Source: Pseudoalteromonas carrageenovora IAM 12662
Lineage (GTDB): Bacteria > Pseudomonadota > Gammaproteobacteria > Enterobacterales > Alteromonadaceae
DNA: 64,000 bases
NCBI RefSeq assembly: GCF_900239935.1
Contig: NZ_LT965928.1
Coordinates: 358,945 to 422,944, forward strand
Direction: 5' to 3'
A program made the position numbers and the translations under genes. Shown piece after piece: positions 27,642-37,170 of the stretch. The number at the start of each line of letters is the position of its first letter. The first letter of the stretch is position 1. A model generated the notes under the pieces. The model saw only the letters and a list, made by a program, of their open reading frames with translations, searched no databases and had not been told where the DNA came from.

Positions 27642-27854
27642 AATATTAGCCTAAAATTAGTTACTCCTTTAATAATAACAAAAGCTGTATAAATAACAAA
27701 CTAATATTTACCTATAATAGCTAAAACCCTTTATTAATAAATACTTATATTATCGACAAAGCTTAAAAATGATTTGTCATTTACTTTGTATTACTTGGGA
27801 AACGTCAGCAATTACGTTACATTAAGGCCATACTTAACTGATTGACGGATTACT

Positions 27855-28538
27855 ATGTTAAACCCTGAACAAAAATACTTAATAGCGCCTTCAATTTTAT
27901 CAGCTGACTTTGCAAAACTGGGTGAGGATGTAGATAAAGTTCTCGCTGCAGGTGCTGATCTAGTGCATTTTGATGTAATGGACAATCATTATGTGCCTAA
28001 CCTCACTATTGGTCCTATGGTATGTAAAGCACTCAGAGATTACGGAGTAACCGCACCAATTGATGTGCATTTAATGGTGAAGCCTGTAGATAGCATAATC
28101 CCTTTATTTGCTGAGGCAGGTGCCTCTATTATTACTTTTCATCCAGAGGCTAGCGAGCATATTGACCGCACAATTCAGTTAATAAAAGATCATGGCTGCA
28201 AAGCGGGTTTAGTATTTAACCCTGCAACTAGCTTAAGTTACCTCGACCATGTTATCGATAAACTAGATACAATATTGCTTATGTCGGTTAATCCAGGTTT
28301 TGGCGGGCAAAGCTTTATACCTCACACGCTTGAAAAGTTAGCACAAGCTAAGCAGCGTATTAGTGAATCAGGCCGTGATATTCGTTTAGAAGTAGATGGC
28401 GGTATTAAGGTTGATAACATAGCAGCAGCGGCAGAGGCAGGAGCCGATATGTTTGTAGCTGGCTCTGCAATCTTTAATCAGCCTGATTACAAAGTAGTGA
28501 TCGATCAAATGCGTGAGCAGCTAGGAAGTGTAAAGTAA
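27855..28538 (+). CDS. rpe: Ribulose-phosphate 3-epimerase
   Basis: A 227-residue TIM-barrel enzyme interconverting ribulose 5-phosphate and xylulose 5-phosphate in the pentose phosphate pathway. Conserved features are [15 protein letters not shown], the metal ligands in [14 protein letters not shown] and DVHLMV, the NPGFGGQ loop, and [10 protein letters not shown]. It overlaps gph by one base (TAATG). The order dam-rpe-gph-trpS is that of E. coli. Confidence 0.97.
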   Translation: MLNPEQKYLIAPSILSADFAKLGEDVDKVLAAGADLVHFDVMDNHYVPNLTIGPMVCKALRDYGVTAPIDVHLMVKPVDSIIPLFAEAGASIITFHPEASEHIDRTIQLIKDHGCKAGLVFNPATSLSYLDHVIDKLDTILLMSVNPGFGGQSFIPHTLEKLAQAKQRISESGRDIRLEVDGGIKVDNIAAAAEAGADMFVAGSAIFNQPDYKVVIDQMREQLGSVK

Positions 28539-29203
28539 TGAAGTATGATGTAGCTTTGTTCGATCTTGATGGCACCTTAGTTGATAGCGTTTACGATTTA
28601 TACATAGCTATAAATTTAACGCTTAGCGATTTAGCTTTTCCTATTGTTAGCCAAAGCCTTGTAGAGAGCTGGGTAGGAAATGGCGTTGAAACATTAGTAA
28701 TGCGTGCACTTAGTGGTGATATGCAAATAAGTGTTCATCTTGATGAAGCACTTAGTAATAAAGCCATTACTTTATTTTATCAACATTATGAACAACAGGT
28801 TGGCGAGTACAGTGTACTGTACCAGCATGTAGAAACGGGTCTTAGTGCATTACGCGGCATGCCAAAAGCATTGATCACTAATAAAGCGCGTATATTTACC
28901 GAAAAACTACTGGATAAGCTTTCTCTTACTAGCCATTTCGAAGTAATTGTATGTGGTGACGATATGGCAAAAAAACCATCACCAGAGCCTCTGTTATTTG
29001 CATGTAATAAGTTAAATGTTGAACCCAGCAAAGCTATTATGATTGGCGACTCTAAAAGCGATATACTCGCCGCACATGCCGCTAAAATTGATGTTATTGC
29101 TTTAAATTATGGCTACAACCAAGGCGAAAAGCTAAGCGATTTTAATCCACAGTACCTATGCGATAACTTCTTAGATATAATACCAACACTTACACAGCAT
29201 TAA
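28538..29203 (+). CDS. gph: Phosphoglycolate phosphatase
   Basis: A 221-residue HAD-superfamily phosphatase that clears 2-phosphoglycolate from DNA repair and other sources. It has the nucleophile motif FDLDGTLVDS (residues 8-17), motif II ALITNK, and the metal motif MIGDSKSDILAA. The family call is firm; the substrate follows from synteny with rpe and trpS. Confidence 0.92.
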   Translation: MKYDVALFDLDGTLVDSVYDLYIAINLTLSDLAFPIVSQSLVESWVGNGVETLVMRALSGDMQISVHLDEALSNKAITLFYQHYEQQVGEYSVLYQHVETGLSALRGMPKALITNKARIFTEKLLDKLSLTSHFEVIVCGDDMAKKPSPEPLLFACNKLNVEPSKAIMIGDSKSDILAAHAAKIDVIALNYGYNQGEKLSDFNPQYLCDNFLDIIPTLTQH

Positions 29204-29236
29204 AATTTTTAATTAACTAAACACTAAAGGAAAATC

Positions 29237-30241
29237 ATGAGTAAACCAGTAGTTTTAAGCGGCATTCAGCCAACCGGTGGTATGACAATAGGCAACTATG
29301 TTGGCGCTATTAACCAGTGGCTAAAGCTACAGGAAGACCACGAAAGTTTCTTTATGCTTGTTGATTTACACGCTATTACGGTGCGCCAAGAGCCAGAGTT
29401 GCTTCGCTCTCGTGTGCTAGACGGTATAGCTTTATATGCGGCATGCGGTATTGACCCTGAAAAGTCTGCGCTTTTTGTGCAATCACAAGTGCCAGAGCAT
29501 GCACAGCTAGCATGGGTGTTAAACTGTTACGCACAAATGGGCGAGCTTAACCGCATGACCCAGTTTAAAGATAAATCATCTAAGCATGCTAACAATGTAA
29601 ACGTAGGTTTATTTTCGTACCCAGTATTGCAAGCAGCCGATATTTTATTGTATCAAGCTGATCAAGTGCCAGTAGGGGACGATCAAAAGCAGCACTTAGA
29701 GTTAACTCGAGATATAGCTACTCGCTTTAATAACTTGTACGGCGATGTATTTAAATTACCTGAGCCATATATTCCAGAATTTGGCGCACGCGTAATGAGC
29801 CTTCAAGATCCGCTTAAAAAGATGTCTAAGTCTGATGAAAACCCAAATAGTTACATCATGTTATTAGATGAACCTAAAAAGATTGAGAAAAAGCTTAAAA
29901 AAGCAGTAACCGATTCAGACGAGCAAGCACGTATTTACTTCGATCGTACAGAAAAGCCAGGTGTTTCTAACTTACTTACTTTATTAAGCGTAGCCACTAA
30001 GCGCTCAATTGAAGATTTAGTGCCAGAGTTTGAAGGTAAAATGTACGGCCACCTGAAAAAAGATACTGCCGATGCGGTAGTAAATATGATTGAGCCAATC
30101 CAAGCACGTTTTAAAGAGATCAGAGAAGATCAAAATCTACTTGATAGCATCATGAAATCAGGTGCTGAAAAGGCCAGTGTACGTGCAGAAAAAACCCTTA
30201 AATCAGTTTACGATGCGCTAGGGTTTATTCCTCGTACATAA
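29237..30241 (+). CDS. trpS: Tryptophanyl-tRNA synthetase
   Basis: A 334-residue class I synthetase with the HIGH-like motif [13 protein letters not shown] near residue 12 and the KMSKS loop (KKMSKSDEN) near residue 195. [25 protein letters not shown] is split around the tryptophan pocket as in the E. coli enzyme. The last gene of the rpe-gph-trpS group, it ends at a terminator. Confidence 0.97.
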   Translation: MSKPVVLSGIQPTGGMTIGNYVGAINQWLKLQEDHESFFMLVDLHAITVRQEPELLRSRVLDGIALYAACGIDPEKSALFVQSQVPEHAQLAWVLNCYAQMGELNRMTQFKDKSSKHANNVNVGLFSYPVLQAADILLYQADQVPVGDDQKQHLELTRDIATRFNNLYGDVFKLPEPYIPEFGARVMSLQDPLKKMSKSDENPNSYIMLLDEPKKIEKKLKKAVTDSDEQARIYFDRTEKPGVSNLLTLLSVATKRSIEDLVPEFEGKMYGHLKKDTADAVVNMIEPIQARFKEIREDQNLLDSIMKSGAEKASVRAEKTLKSVYDALGFIPRT

Positions 30242-30264
30242 TTTGATTTAGTTTAAAGTAAAAA

Positions 30265-30292
30265 TGCCGCTATATTTAGCGGCATTTTTTTA
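30265..30292. terminator. trpS terminator, probably working both ways
   Basis: AATGCCGCTA-TATT-TAGCGGCATT is a perfect stem followed by TTTTT on the plus strand and by an A-rich inverse on the other. It also ends the minus-strand unit that contains the TraB/GumN gene and the small downstream ORF. Confidence 0.9.
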
Positions 30293-30364
30293 TACAACAC
30301 TTATCAGCATTAAAGATGCAAAGAAAAGTAGCAGTGACATGGCTAACTTATCTGTTTTATCCAT
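30290..30364 (-). CDS. Predicted 24-residue hydrophobic peptide coupled to the TraB/GumN gene
   Basis: The frame encodes MDKTDKLAMSLLLFFASLMLISVV: a short charged head and one membrane-length hydrophobic segment. Its ATG shares a base with the stop of the TraB/GumN gene (TAATG). A strong ribosome site AGAGAGG (30378-30372) stands 7 nt upstream of the ATG, inside the end of that gene. The stop lies at the edge of the shared terminator. The function is unknown, and a frame this short could be chance; the ribosome site and overlap argue for translation. Confidence 0.5.
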   Translation of the reverse strand: MDKTDKLAMSLLLFFASLMLISVV

Positions 30365-31284
30365 TATTCAGCCTCTCTCGTAGTTGCAGCTACTACGTTA
30401 TCAACTTCTAATAAGGAAACCGTATAACCTCGGTTTTCAAGCAATGTAAGTAAACTATCTTGGCCTGCCAGGTGGGCCACGCCGACAAGTATAAATTCGC
30501 TTTTATCGTTGCCAAACATCGCTTCTACTTTTGGTAGCCAGTTATTATTTCTATCGCTGATCAGTAGCTTATAGGAGTTAGGATCGGTTTTCTGCATTTC
30601 TTTTATGGCTACTTGATTTAGTGTGTTGGTATCACCTTCACGCCATGCAGATACAAGTTTTTTAAATATACCACCGTAGTTATTGAGTTGAGCTAAATTA
30701 TATTTAATAAAATTACTTTCGTTGTTTTGCCCCATGGCTTTGAAAAGTTCTAGTTGAAACTCCATTGTTTCTAAGTAGCTTTTTGTTTTATTATCTTTAG
30801 TCGCTTTTTTAGCAAAGTATGCATCAACACCTTCACCTAATAAGTTTTGTTTTTGTAGCTCCATCGACATTAAAACAATGCTAACCATTGCAGGGCGAAA
30901 ACTATCTAATTTTGTAAGGTTAGCCCCAAATTCGTTAAGTTTATTCTCAAGTGAAGCTTTAACTTGGGGGTCTAATTTTTGGCTCAATTTTTCGTTATTT
31001 GAATATGATAGCGCCTTTAGCATTTGCATTTGAGCCGTTGCATCTGATGGATCAGGGGCTGGTGCTTCTAAAAAAATAGTATCTGCTTGTGCATAGGCAT
31101 GGCCAAACTCTGTAGGTAGGGGCATTTCTGACTTTGGTAAAATGTGTACAGTACCGCCAATAAATAATGAGTCATTCCCTTTACTTACTTGCCATACAGA
31201 GCTTTGAGCGTGCGCCGCAGAAGCTAGAAGGCTGCAGCTAAGTAAAACACTGGCTGAAACTATTTTTTTTGTGAAGCTTTTCAT
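30364..31284 (-). CDS. TraB/GumN family secreted protein
   Basis: A 306-residue protein with a clear signal peptide (MKSFTKKIVSASVLLSCSLL, cleavage after AHA). The family marks are the N-terminal LFIGGTVHILP (G-T-x-H) and the C-terminal FILVGVAHLAGQDSLLTLLENRGY (GxxH). TraB/GumN proteins resemble the Tiki-type metalloproteases and are mostly uncharacterised in bacteria; here the protein should be periplasmic or lipid-free secreted. It lies 36 bp downstream of a small secreted protein on the same strand. Confidence 0.85.
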   Translation of the reverse strand: MKSFTKKIVSASVLLSCSLLASAAHAQSSVWQVSKGNDSLFIGGTVHILPKSEMPLPTEFGHAYAQADTIFLEAPAPDPSDATAQMQMLKALSYSNNEKLSQKLDPQVKASLENKLNEFGANLTKLDSFRPAMVSIVLMSMELQKQNLLGEGVDAYFAKKATKDNKTKSYLETMEFQLELFKAMGQNNESNFIKYNLAQLNNYGGIFKKLVSAWREGDTNTLNQVAIKEMQKTDPNSYKLLISDRNNNWLPKVEAMFGNDKSEFILVGVAHLAGQDSLLTLLENRGYTVSLLEVDNVVAATTREAE

Positions 31285-31320
31285 ATCAATTCCTTAGTGT
31301 AATTGGTTAAGTCATTATTT

Positions 31321-31686
31321 TTAGTTAGATAATAGGGTACTTACATAGGCTGTAATTGATGACGTTACTTGTGACAGACTTTTATCAATCTGCGAATTGA
31401 TTTTGCTCATAGATGAGTCGATATCAGCTGATATTCTTTCATCTATTTTAGAAAATAAGGTTTGGGTATCTATATTACTTTTTAAAGAGTTGCTGGTACC
31501 TACTGTGTTTGTACTTTGCTCTTTATTGTTAATAGACTGAGATGATATTGTAATTTCGCCAATCATGCACTGCTGTGTATTTAATTGAATTGTGTGTTGA
31601 TTACTTTCAGCTGCAATTACAGAAGTTGCACCAAAGGTAGTTACTAATAGTAGAGTCGGTAGAGCTTTTTTAATTTTATTATTCAT
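31321..31686 (-). CDS. Small secreted Ser/Asn/Gln-rich protein, unknown
   Basis: A 121-residue protein not recognised. The signal peptide is MNNKIKKALPTLLLVTTFGA with likely cleavage after VIAA. The mature part has a single cysteine (TQQCMIGE), and the second half is a run of amphipathic helix-like repeats (IDERISADID, MSKINSQIDKSL, VTSSITAYVS). It probably heads a transcript with the TraB/GumN gene and is divergent from the ToxR-like regulator. Confidence 0.6.
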   Translation of the reverse strand: MNNKIKKALPTLLLVTTFGATSVIAAESNQHTIQLNTQQCMIGEITISSQSINNKEQSTNTVGTSNSLKSNIDTQTLFSKIDERISADIDSSMSKINSQIDKSLSQVTSSITAYVSTLLSN

Positions 31687-31874
31687 AATTAAACCTTTTT
31701 ATATTTTAAAATGCAGCTAATCCAATATTAAAAATGATTTTTAGAAGCTGCTTGTTGATGACGGTTTAAATAATATTACTGAATTTGTTAAGAGTCGCTT
31801 ATCTAGTTGTGAGCAATTAATTAGTAAGGTTTTATTGTAATAAAATCATTTTAAATTAAAGAGTTAACCTTAAA

Positions 31875-31924
31875 CCTTATATTGGCATTATAATGTTTCA
31901 ATATAGGTACTATAAAATATAAGG
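31875..31924 (+). promoter_or_regulatory. Cluster of AATATA-type half-sites upstream of the ToxR-like gene
   Basis: CCTTATATT (31875-31883) and AATATAAGG (31916-31924) are perfect inverted copies. Between them lie CAATATAGG (31899-31907) and a 10-bp palindrome CATTATAATG (31886-31895). The cluster ends 42 nt before the ATG and overlaps TATAAA, a likely -10 box. It is a good candidate binding site for the regulator itself. Confidence 0.5.
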
Positions 31925-31966
31925 TGCATGTGGTAGTGTTTTAAAAAATAAAAATATCTAAAGACT

Positions 31967-34111
31967 ATGAATTATCAAATCGGACCTTGGCAATTTATTA
32001 GTAATCGATGTGTGATTACTTCAAACAACTTAGAAAGGGAATTAGATCCACTCCTAGTTAAGCTCTTACTGCATTTTATAAGTAACCCACAACAAATAGT
32101 TTCTCGCCAAACGCTCATAGAATGTGTGTGGCAGCAAAGCTTTGTTGACGATAACGCGATTAACCGTGCAATTTCAGAGCTAAGAAAGCAGCTTGCTCAT
32201 CCAATCCAAAAAGCACCACTTTTAAAAACGCATTACCGAAAGGGTTATAGCCTAACGGTTATTCCAGAGCGTATATCGCAAGTTAACGATGCTGATACCT
32301 CCTCACAAGTATTGAATGAGCCACCTGTTTTAAGTTCAAAAAATGAGGGTGCTGTAGAAGCAACTTCCACTCAATCTTTTAAAAAAAGCAGTTTAAAAAA
32401 GCCCATCTTTTATTCTTTATTAGCCGTTGTATGTTTATGTTTTTTTGCATGGCTAATATGGCTGTCTGTTAGCGCTCCTTCTAAAGATAAGGTTAAACAG
32501 ATAACGGCAAATAAGGTGGCAAGTACATGGAATATAGGCAGTGAGGTTCACCCTGAATTATCCTCCGATAAACAGTTTTTAGCTTACACGAATGTAGAGC
32601 CAGAAAATGACGTAATGCATGCATTTGTAAAACGACTATCTGATCAAAGGGAAGTTGAAATTACTTATCCTGGCTTTCAGGTATCCATTTTATCGTGGCA
32701 GTTAAATCAGCACTCGGTATTATTACAAGCTACCAATTTAAAGCTGCAAAAGTGCGAAATGGTACTCGTTGATTTAAGCCAGTTTCCTGTTATAGGAGAG
32801 GCCACCTCAATTAAAGAGTGTGACCTTAGATACACAGGTTATGCGCAAGTAGACGAAAGTGGTGAGCATATTTATTACACCGAGTATAAAAATGAGCATG
32901 AGGGTTCAGGTTTATATAAATTCGATTTAGAACTTAAAAAAGAATTCATAGTGATCCCACCACCAGGGGTAATGTATGGCGTAATCATGCCGCGTTTATC
33001 CCAATCTGGTGATAAAATAGCGTATATACTTAGTCAAAAAGGTAAGCCTTTTTCTGTATTTAGCTACAACTTTGAGACCCATGAAACTAAGCGATTATTT
33101 AAAGCAAAGAAAAGCGTAATTAGCTTTGCGTTTGACTGGCTTCCTAACGGTAAAGGCATAATAGTATTTGAAGGCTCTGAGCTTTCTACCATTATGTTTG
33201 ATGAAAAAAACATTGTTAAACACACGCTAACAGTAACCCCAAAAATAACCCCTTATTATATAACGGTTCACTCTGATAACAGCCTATTTTACTCGGAAAA
33301 AATGACACAAGCATACTCGCTTATTAAAGCTACAGACCCTTTTGGTGATAACCCTGAGTATGAAGCACTCTATAAAAGTGATAAAGACGAATACAACATT
33401 GCTGAAATAATTAATAAGGAAGGGACAGCCCATGTTTTTGTATCAGAGCGCTCTGGCAGCAGTCAATTGTGGCTCTCTCAAAATGGTCTTACAAAACAGC
33501 TTAGCTTTTTTAATTACGATGATGGTTCATCTGCTTTTGTTTTAGGAGGACTAAGAGCTTCTCCTAATAAGCAACGCATGATATTCATGAAAAACAAAGG
33601 TTTTTCACTTTATGACGTAAACGCTCAAAAATTTTATCCATTTGAAGAATTTAATAAGCATAAAATAGTAAGCTATATTTGGTCAAAAAATAACGACAGC
33701 ATTATTTATGTTAAGCGACTTGGTTCAAAAAATATATTGGCAGAATTTAATTTAGTAACGCGCGATACACGTGTGATAGAAGGTATAAAAGCTAATAAAC
33801 TCATTTCAGATAGTAAGGGTAACGGGTACGTAACCAATGATAATCAGTTAATTCGCCTTTCAGATAGGCAAAGCTGGGAATTACCTAAAAACGCCAAAAA
33901 GTCAGTTGCGTATGGAGTTAGCAAAGACTATTTCTATTATTCAGATTCTATTTCTAGAGTCGCTAGACTAAATTTACACGATCAAACTATACAAGATATA
34001 CACGTGGACTTTCGACCTATTGGTTTTATGGTGAGCGAAAACAATGAAATATTGTTTACAGGGTCTAAGTATAAAGACATGCAAATAGTACAAATGAGTT
34101 GGGATGAATAG
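31967..34111 (+). CDS. ToxR/CadC-like membrane transcription regulator with periplasmic beta-propeller-like domain
   Basis: A 714-residue one-component regulator. Residues 1-100 are an OmpR-type winged helix: a DPLLVKLLLHFISNP helix, the SRQTLIECVWQQ segment, NAINRAISELRKQL as recognition helix, and the wing HYRKGYSL. One membrane helix follows (about 145-169). The large periplasmic part reads like TolB/WD-type propeller blades with repeated strand patterns, for example LSQSGDKIAYILS and IYYTEYK. It probably senses a periplasmic signal and acts directly at nearby promoters. The divergent secreted-protein genes and the half-site cluster are the obvious targets; this is inference. Confidence 0.85.
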   Translation: MNYQIGPWQFISNRCVITSNNLERELDPLLVKLLLHFISNPQQIVSRQTLIECVWQQSFVDDNAINRAISELRKQLAHPIQKAPLLKTHYRKGYSLTVIPERISQVNDADTSSQVLNEPPVLSSKNEGAVEATSTQSFKKSSLKKPIFYSLLAVVCLCFFAWLIWLSVSAPSKDKVKQITANKVASTWNIGSEVHPELSSDKQFLAYTNVEPENDVMHAFVKRLSDQREVEITYPGFQVSILSWQLNQHSVLLQATNLKLQKCEMVLVDLSQFPVIGEATSIKECDLRYTGYAQVDESGEHIYYTEYKNEHEGSGLYKFDLELKKEFIVIPPPGVMYGVIMPRLSQSGDKIAYILSQKGKPFSVFSYNFETHETKRLFKAKKSVISFAFDWLPNGKGIIVFEGSELSTIMFDEKNIVKHTLTVTPKITPYYITVHSDNSLFYSEKMTQAYSLIKATDPFGDNPEYEALYKSDKDEYNIAEIINKEGTAHVFVSERSGSSQLWLSQNGLTKQLSFFNYDDGSSAFVLGGLRASPNKQRMIFMKNKGFSLYDVNAQKFYPFEEFNKHKIVSYIWSKNNDSIIYVKRLGSKNILAEFNLVTRDTRVIEGIKANKLISDSKGNGYVTNDNQLIRLSDRQSWELPKNAKKSVAYGVSKDYFYYSDSISRVARLNLHDQTIQDIHVDFRPIGFMVSENNEILFTGSKYKDMQIVQMSWDE

Positions 34112-34140
34112 CGAGGTAATAAGGCAAAGCAGTATGCATA

Positions 34141-34177
34141 AAAAAGCACCAAACAGTTAAACTGCTTGGTGCTTTTT
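34141..34177. terminator. Bidirectional terminator between the ToxR-like gene and uvrA
   Basis: AAAAAGCACCAA pairs with TTGGTGCTTTTT, with an inner CAGTT-AACTG pair, between two convergent genes. Confidence 0.92.
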
Positions 34178-34187
34178 ATAATTTATA

Positions 34188-37007
34188 TTAAAGCAATGGC
34201 TTTAGGTAATGCCCAGTGTGCGAGCGCTCACATTCGGCTACTTCTTCAGGCGTGCCTGCAATGAGTATTTCACCGCCTCCAGCGCCCCCTTCAGGGCCTA
34301 AATCAACCACCCAGTCTGCGGTTTTAACCACATCTAAGTTATGCTCAATAACTACGATGGTATTACCATGATCGCGCAGGCGATGTAATACAACAAGCAG
34401 CTGTTCAATATCGGCAAAGTGAAGGCCGGTTGTGGGCTCATCAAGTATGTACAGTGTTTTACCTGTATCGCGTTTAGAAAGCTCACGGGCAAGTTTTACA
34501 CGCTGAGCTTCACCACCAGAGAGCGTAGTAGCGGCTTGTCCTAAACGCACATACGATAAACCAACGTCCATGAGCGTTTTAAGTTTACGCGCTATTGCAG
34601 GTATTTTATCAAAGTAGTCGTGCGCGTCTTCAACGGTCATTTCGAGTACTTGATGAATATTTTTACCTTTGTATTGTACTTCTAGGGTTTCACGGTTATA
34701 GCGCTGCCCTTTACATACATCACACGGTACATATACATCAGGTAAAAAGTGCATTTCTACCTTAATTACGCCATCACCTTGGCAGGCTTCACAGCGTCCA
34801 CCTTTAACGTTAAAGCTAAAGCGACCTACTTTGTACCCGCGAGAACGTGATTCTTGTGTTCCGGCAAATAACTCACGAATGCCCGTAAAAATACCGGTAT
34901 ACGTCGCAGGGTTTGAACGCGGTGTGCGACCAATTGGGCTTTGGTCAATATCAATTACTTTATCAAAATGATCAAGGCCACTAATTGATTTATACGGCGC
35001 AGCTTCTGCAGTGGTTGCGCCGTTTAATTCAGTATGCGCAAGTTTAAATAATGTATCGTTAATGAGTGTTGATTTACCAGAGCCAGATACACCGGTAATA
35101 CACGTCATTAAACCAAACGGAATTTTTAAATCCACATTTTTAAGGTTGTTCCCTGTTGCGCCAAATAGCTCAAGCCATTTATCGCCGGTTGGGTTACGCT
35201 CTTTTGGCACTTCTATTTTGCGCACGCCTGATAAAAACTGGCCAGTTACAGAGTCTTTAGTGGCTAAAATATCGTCACGTGTACCTTGTGCAATAATATG
35301 GCCGCCGTGCACACCCGCACCTGGGCCAATATCAATAATATGATCGGCTGCGCGGATCGCGTCTTCATCGTGCTCAACAACAATAACTGTGTTACCTAAG
35401 TCGCGTAAATGCACCAATGTTTGTAATAAACGGTCGTTATCGCGCTGGTGTAAACCAATTGATGGCTCATCCAATACGTACATTACACCTACAAGGCCCG
35501 CACCAATCTGGCTGGCTAAACGAATACGCTGTGCTTCACCACCAGAGAGGGTATCGGCACTGCGCTCAAGTGATAAGTAATTAAGGCCAACATTAATTAA
35601 AAACGATAAACGGTCGCGAATTTCTTTTAGGATTTTTTCAGCTATTTGGGCTTTTTGACCCGTAAGTGATAAGCCTTCAAAAAAGTCCATCGCTTCACCA
35701 ATGCTCATGGTAGTAATAGCAGGCAGGTTTGTTTGACCTATAAATACGTGACGTGCTTCTTGGCGTAAACGTGAGCCATGACAACTAGGGCACGCTTGGC
35801 TAGTTTGATATTTAGCGAGCTCTTCACGCACCGAATTCGACTCAGTTTCGCGATAGCGACGGTTCATGTTGTTTAACACGCCTTCAAACTCGTGGTTGCG
35901 TGTTATTAAATCGCCTCTGTCATTACGGTAATTAAAAGCAATTTTAGTTTGCCCTGAGCCCTCTAAAATAATTTTTTGAGATTCTTTAGCCAGCTTTTCA
36001 AATGGTACATCTAAATCAAATTTATAATGCTCGGCTACCGCTTGAAGCATTTGAAAGTAATAAAAGCTGCGTTTATCCCACCCTTTTATTGCACCACCGG
36101 CCAAGCTTAGCTCAGGGTTATGTACTACGCGGTTAGGATCAAAATATTGGCGAACACCTAAACCGTCACAGCTTTGACACGCGCCGGCAGGGTTATTAAA
36201 CGAAAATAAGCGCGGCTCTAATTCAGTCATTGCATAGCCACAGGTAGGGCAGGCAAAGTTGGCTGAAAACAGCATTTCTTCAATGCTGCTGTCGTCCATG
36301 TAGGCTACATTTGCCACACCGCCAGACATCTCAAGTGCGGTTTCAAATGACTCTGCTAAACGCTGCTGCTGGCCGTCTTTTACTTTAAAGCGGTCAACAA
36401 CCACTTCAATAGTATGCTTTTTGTGAAGCTCAAGCGTTGGCGGATCGGATAAGTCGCATACTTCACCATCTATACGGGCGCGAATATAGCCTTGGCTTGC
36501 AAGCTGCTCAAGCAGTTTAACGTGCTCACCTTTACGCTCTTTAACCACAGGGGCTAAAAGCATCAGCTTAGTGCCCTCTGGCAGTGCCAAAACGGTATCT
36601 ACCATTTGGCTAATTGTTTGTGCTGCAAGTGGTAAGTCGTGGGTTGGGCATCGTGGCTCGCCCACGCGGGCAAACATTAAACGCAAGTAATCGTATATTT
36701 CGGTAATGGTACCTACTGTTGAGCGAGGATTGTGCGATGTTGATTTTTGCTCAATAGAAATGGCGGGAGAGAGGCCTTCAATATGATCAACGTCAGGCTT
36801 TTCCATTAACGATAAAAATTGCCTTGCGTAGGCAGAAAGTGACTCAACATAACGACGCTGTCCCTCTGCATACAAAGTATCAAATGCCAGTGATGACTTT
36901 CCCGAACCAGATAGGCCAGTGATAACAATTAATTTATCACGTGGGATGGTTAGGCTGATGTCTTTTAAATTGTGCGTACGGGCGCCTCGGACTTCAATGT
37001 TTTCCAT
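34188..37007 (-). CDS. uvrA: Excinuclease ABC subunit A
   Basis: A 939-residue damage-recognition ATPase of nucleotide excision repair. It has two ABC-type ATPase units: Walker [10 protein letters not shown] (Lys37) and GVSGSGKST (about residue 640), and the signatures LSGGEAQRI and LSGGEAQRV. Zinc sites include CPTCGYAM with CQSC, and CEACQGDG with CDVC. Length matches E. coli UvrA (940). No LexA-type CTG-N10-CAG box was recognised in the 163 bp shared with yajR. Confidence 0.98.
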   Translation of the reverse strand: MENIEVRGARTHNLKDISLTIPRDKLIVITGLSGSGKSSLAFDTLYAEGQRRYVESLSAYARQFLSLMEKPDVDHIEGLSPAISIEQKSTSHNPRSTVGTITEIYDYLRLMFARVGEPRCPTHDLPLAAQTISQMVDTVLALPEGTKLMLLAPVVKERKGEHVKLLEQLASQGYIRARIDGEVCDLSDPPTLELHKKHTIEVVVDRFKVKDGQQQRLAESFETALEMSGGVANVAYMDDSSIEEMLFSANFACPTCGYAMTELEPRLFSFNNPAGACQSCDGLGVRQYFDPNRVVHNPELSLAGGAIKGWDKRSFYYFQMLQAVAEHYKFDLDVPFEKLAKESQKIILEGSGQTKIAFNYRNDRGDLITRNHEFEGVLNNMNRRYRETESNSVREELAKYQTSQACPSCHGSRLRQEARHVFIGQTNLPAITTMSIGEAMDFFEGLSLTGQKAQIAEKILKEIRDRLSFLINVGLNYLSLERSADTLSGGEAQRIRLASQIGAGLVGVMYVLDEPSIGLHQRDNDRLLQTLVHLRDLGNTVIVVEHDEDAIRAADHIIDIGPGAGVHGGHIIAQGTRDDILATKDSVTGQFLSGVRKIEVPKERNPTGDKWLELFGATGNNLKNVDLKIPFGLMTCITGVSGSGKSTLINDTLFKLAHTELNGATTAEAAPYKSISGLDHFDKVIDIDQSPIGRTPRSNPATYTGIFTGIRELFAGTQESRSRGYKVGRFSFNVKGGRCEACQGDGVIKVEMHFLPDVYVPCDVCKGQRYNRETLEVQYKGKNIHQVLEMTVEDAHDYFDKIPAIARKLKTLMDVGLSYVRLGQAATTLSGGEAQRVKLARELSKRDTGKTLYILDEPTTGLHFADIEQLLVVLHRLRDHGNTIVVIEHNLDVVKTADWVVDLGPEGGAGGGEILIAGTPEEVAECERSHTGHYLKPLL

Positions 37008-37170
37008 GCTATCTCGTTTATTACCAAAATTATTTGCTCAGTATCGCATAATACGAAACATTATTAATCAATGATCAACGAAAAAATCCTTACTTATAGG
37101 CGATTAATTATTGCTAAGCTTGTGGTAGAATCCCACCCTAAATTTTTCATATCGTAAGATTACGCAGATA

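Noticed and set aside
27774..27802. rpe promoter starting with TTGTCA at 27774-27779
   Set aside because: The -35 is good, but the sequence at the required distance (GGGAAA) is not a -10 box.
37008..37170. Possible LexA (SOS) box between uvrA and yajR
   Set aside because: uvrA and ssb are SOS genes in E. coli, but no CTG-N10-CAG pattern was found by eye in the region. A weight-matrix scan would settle it.
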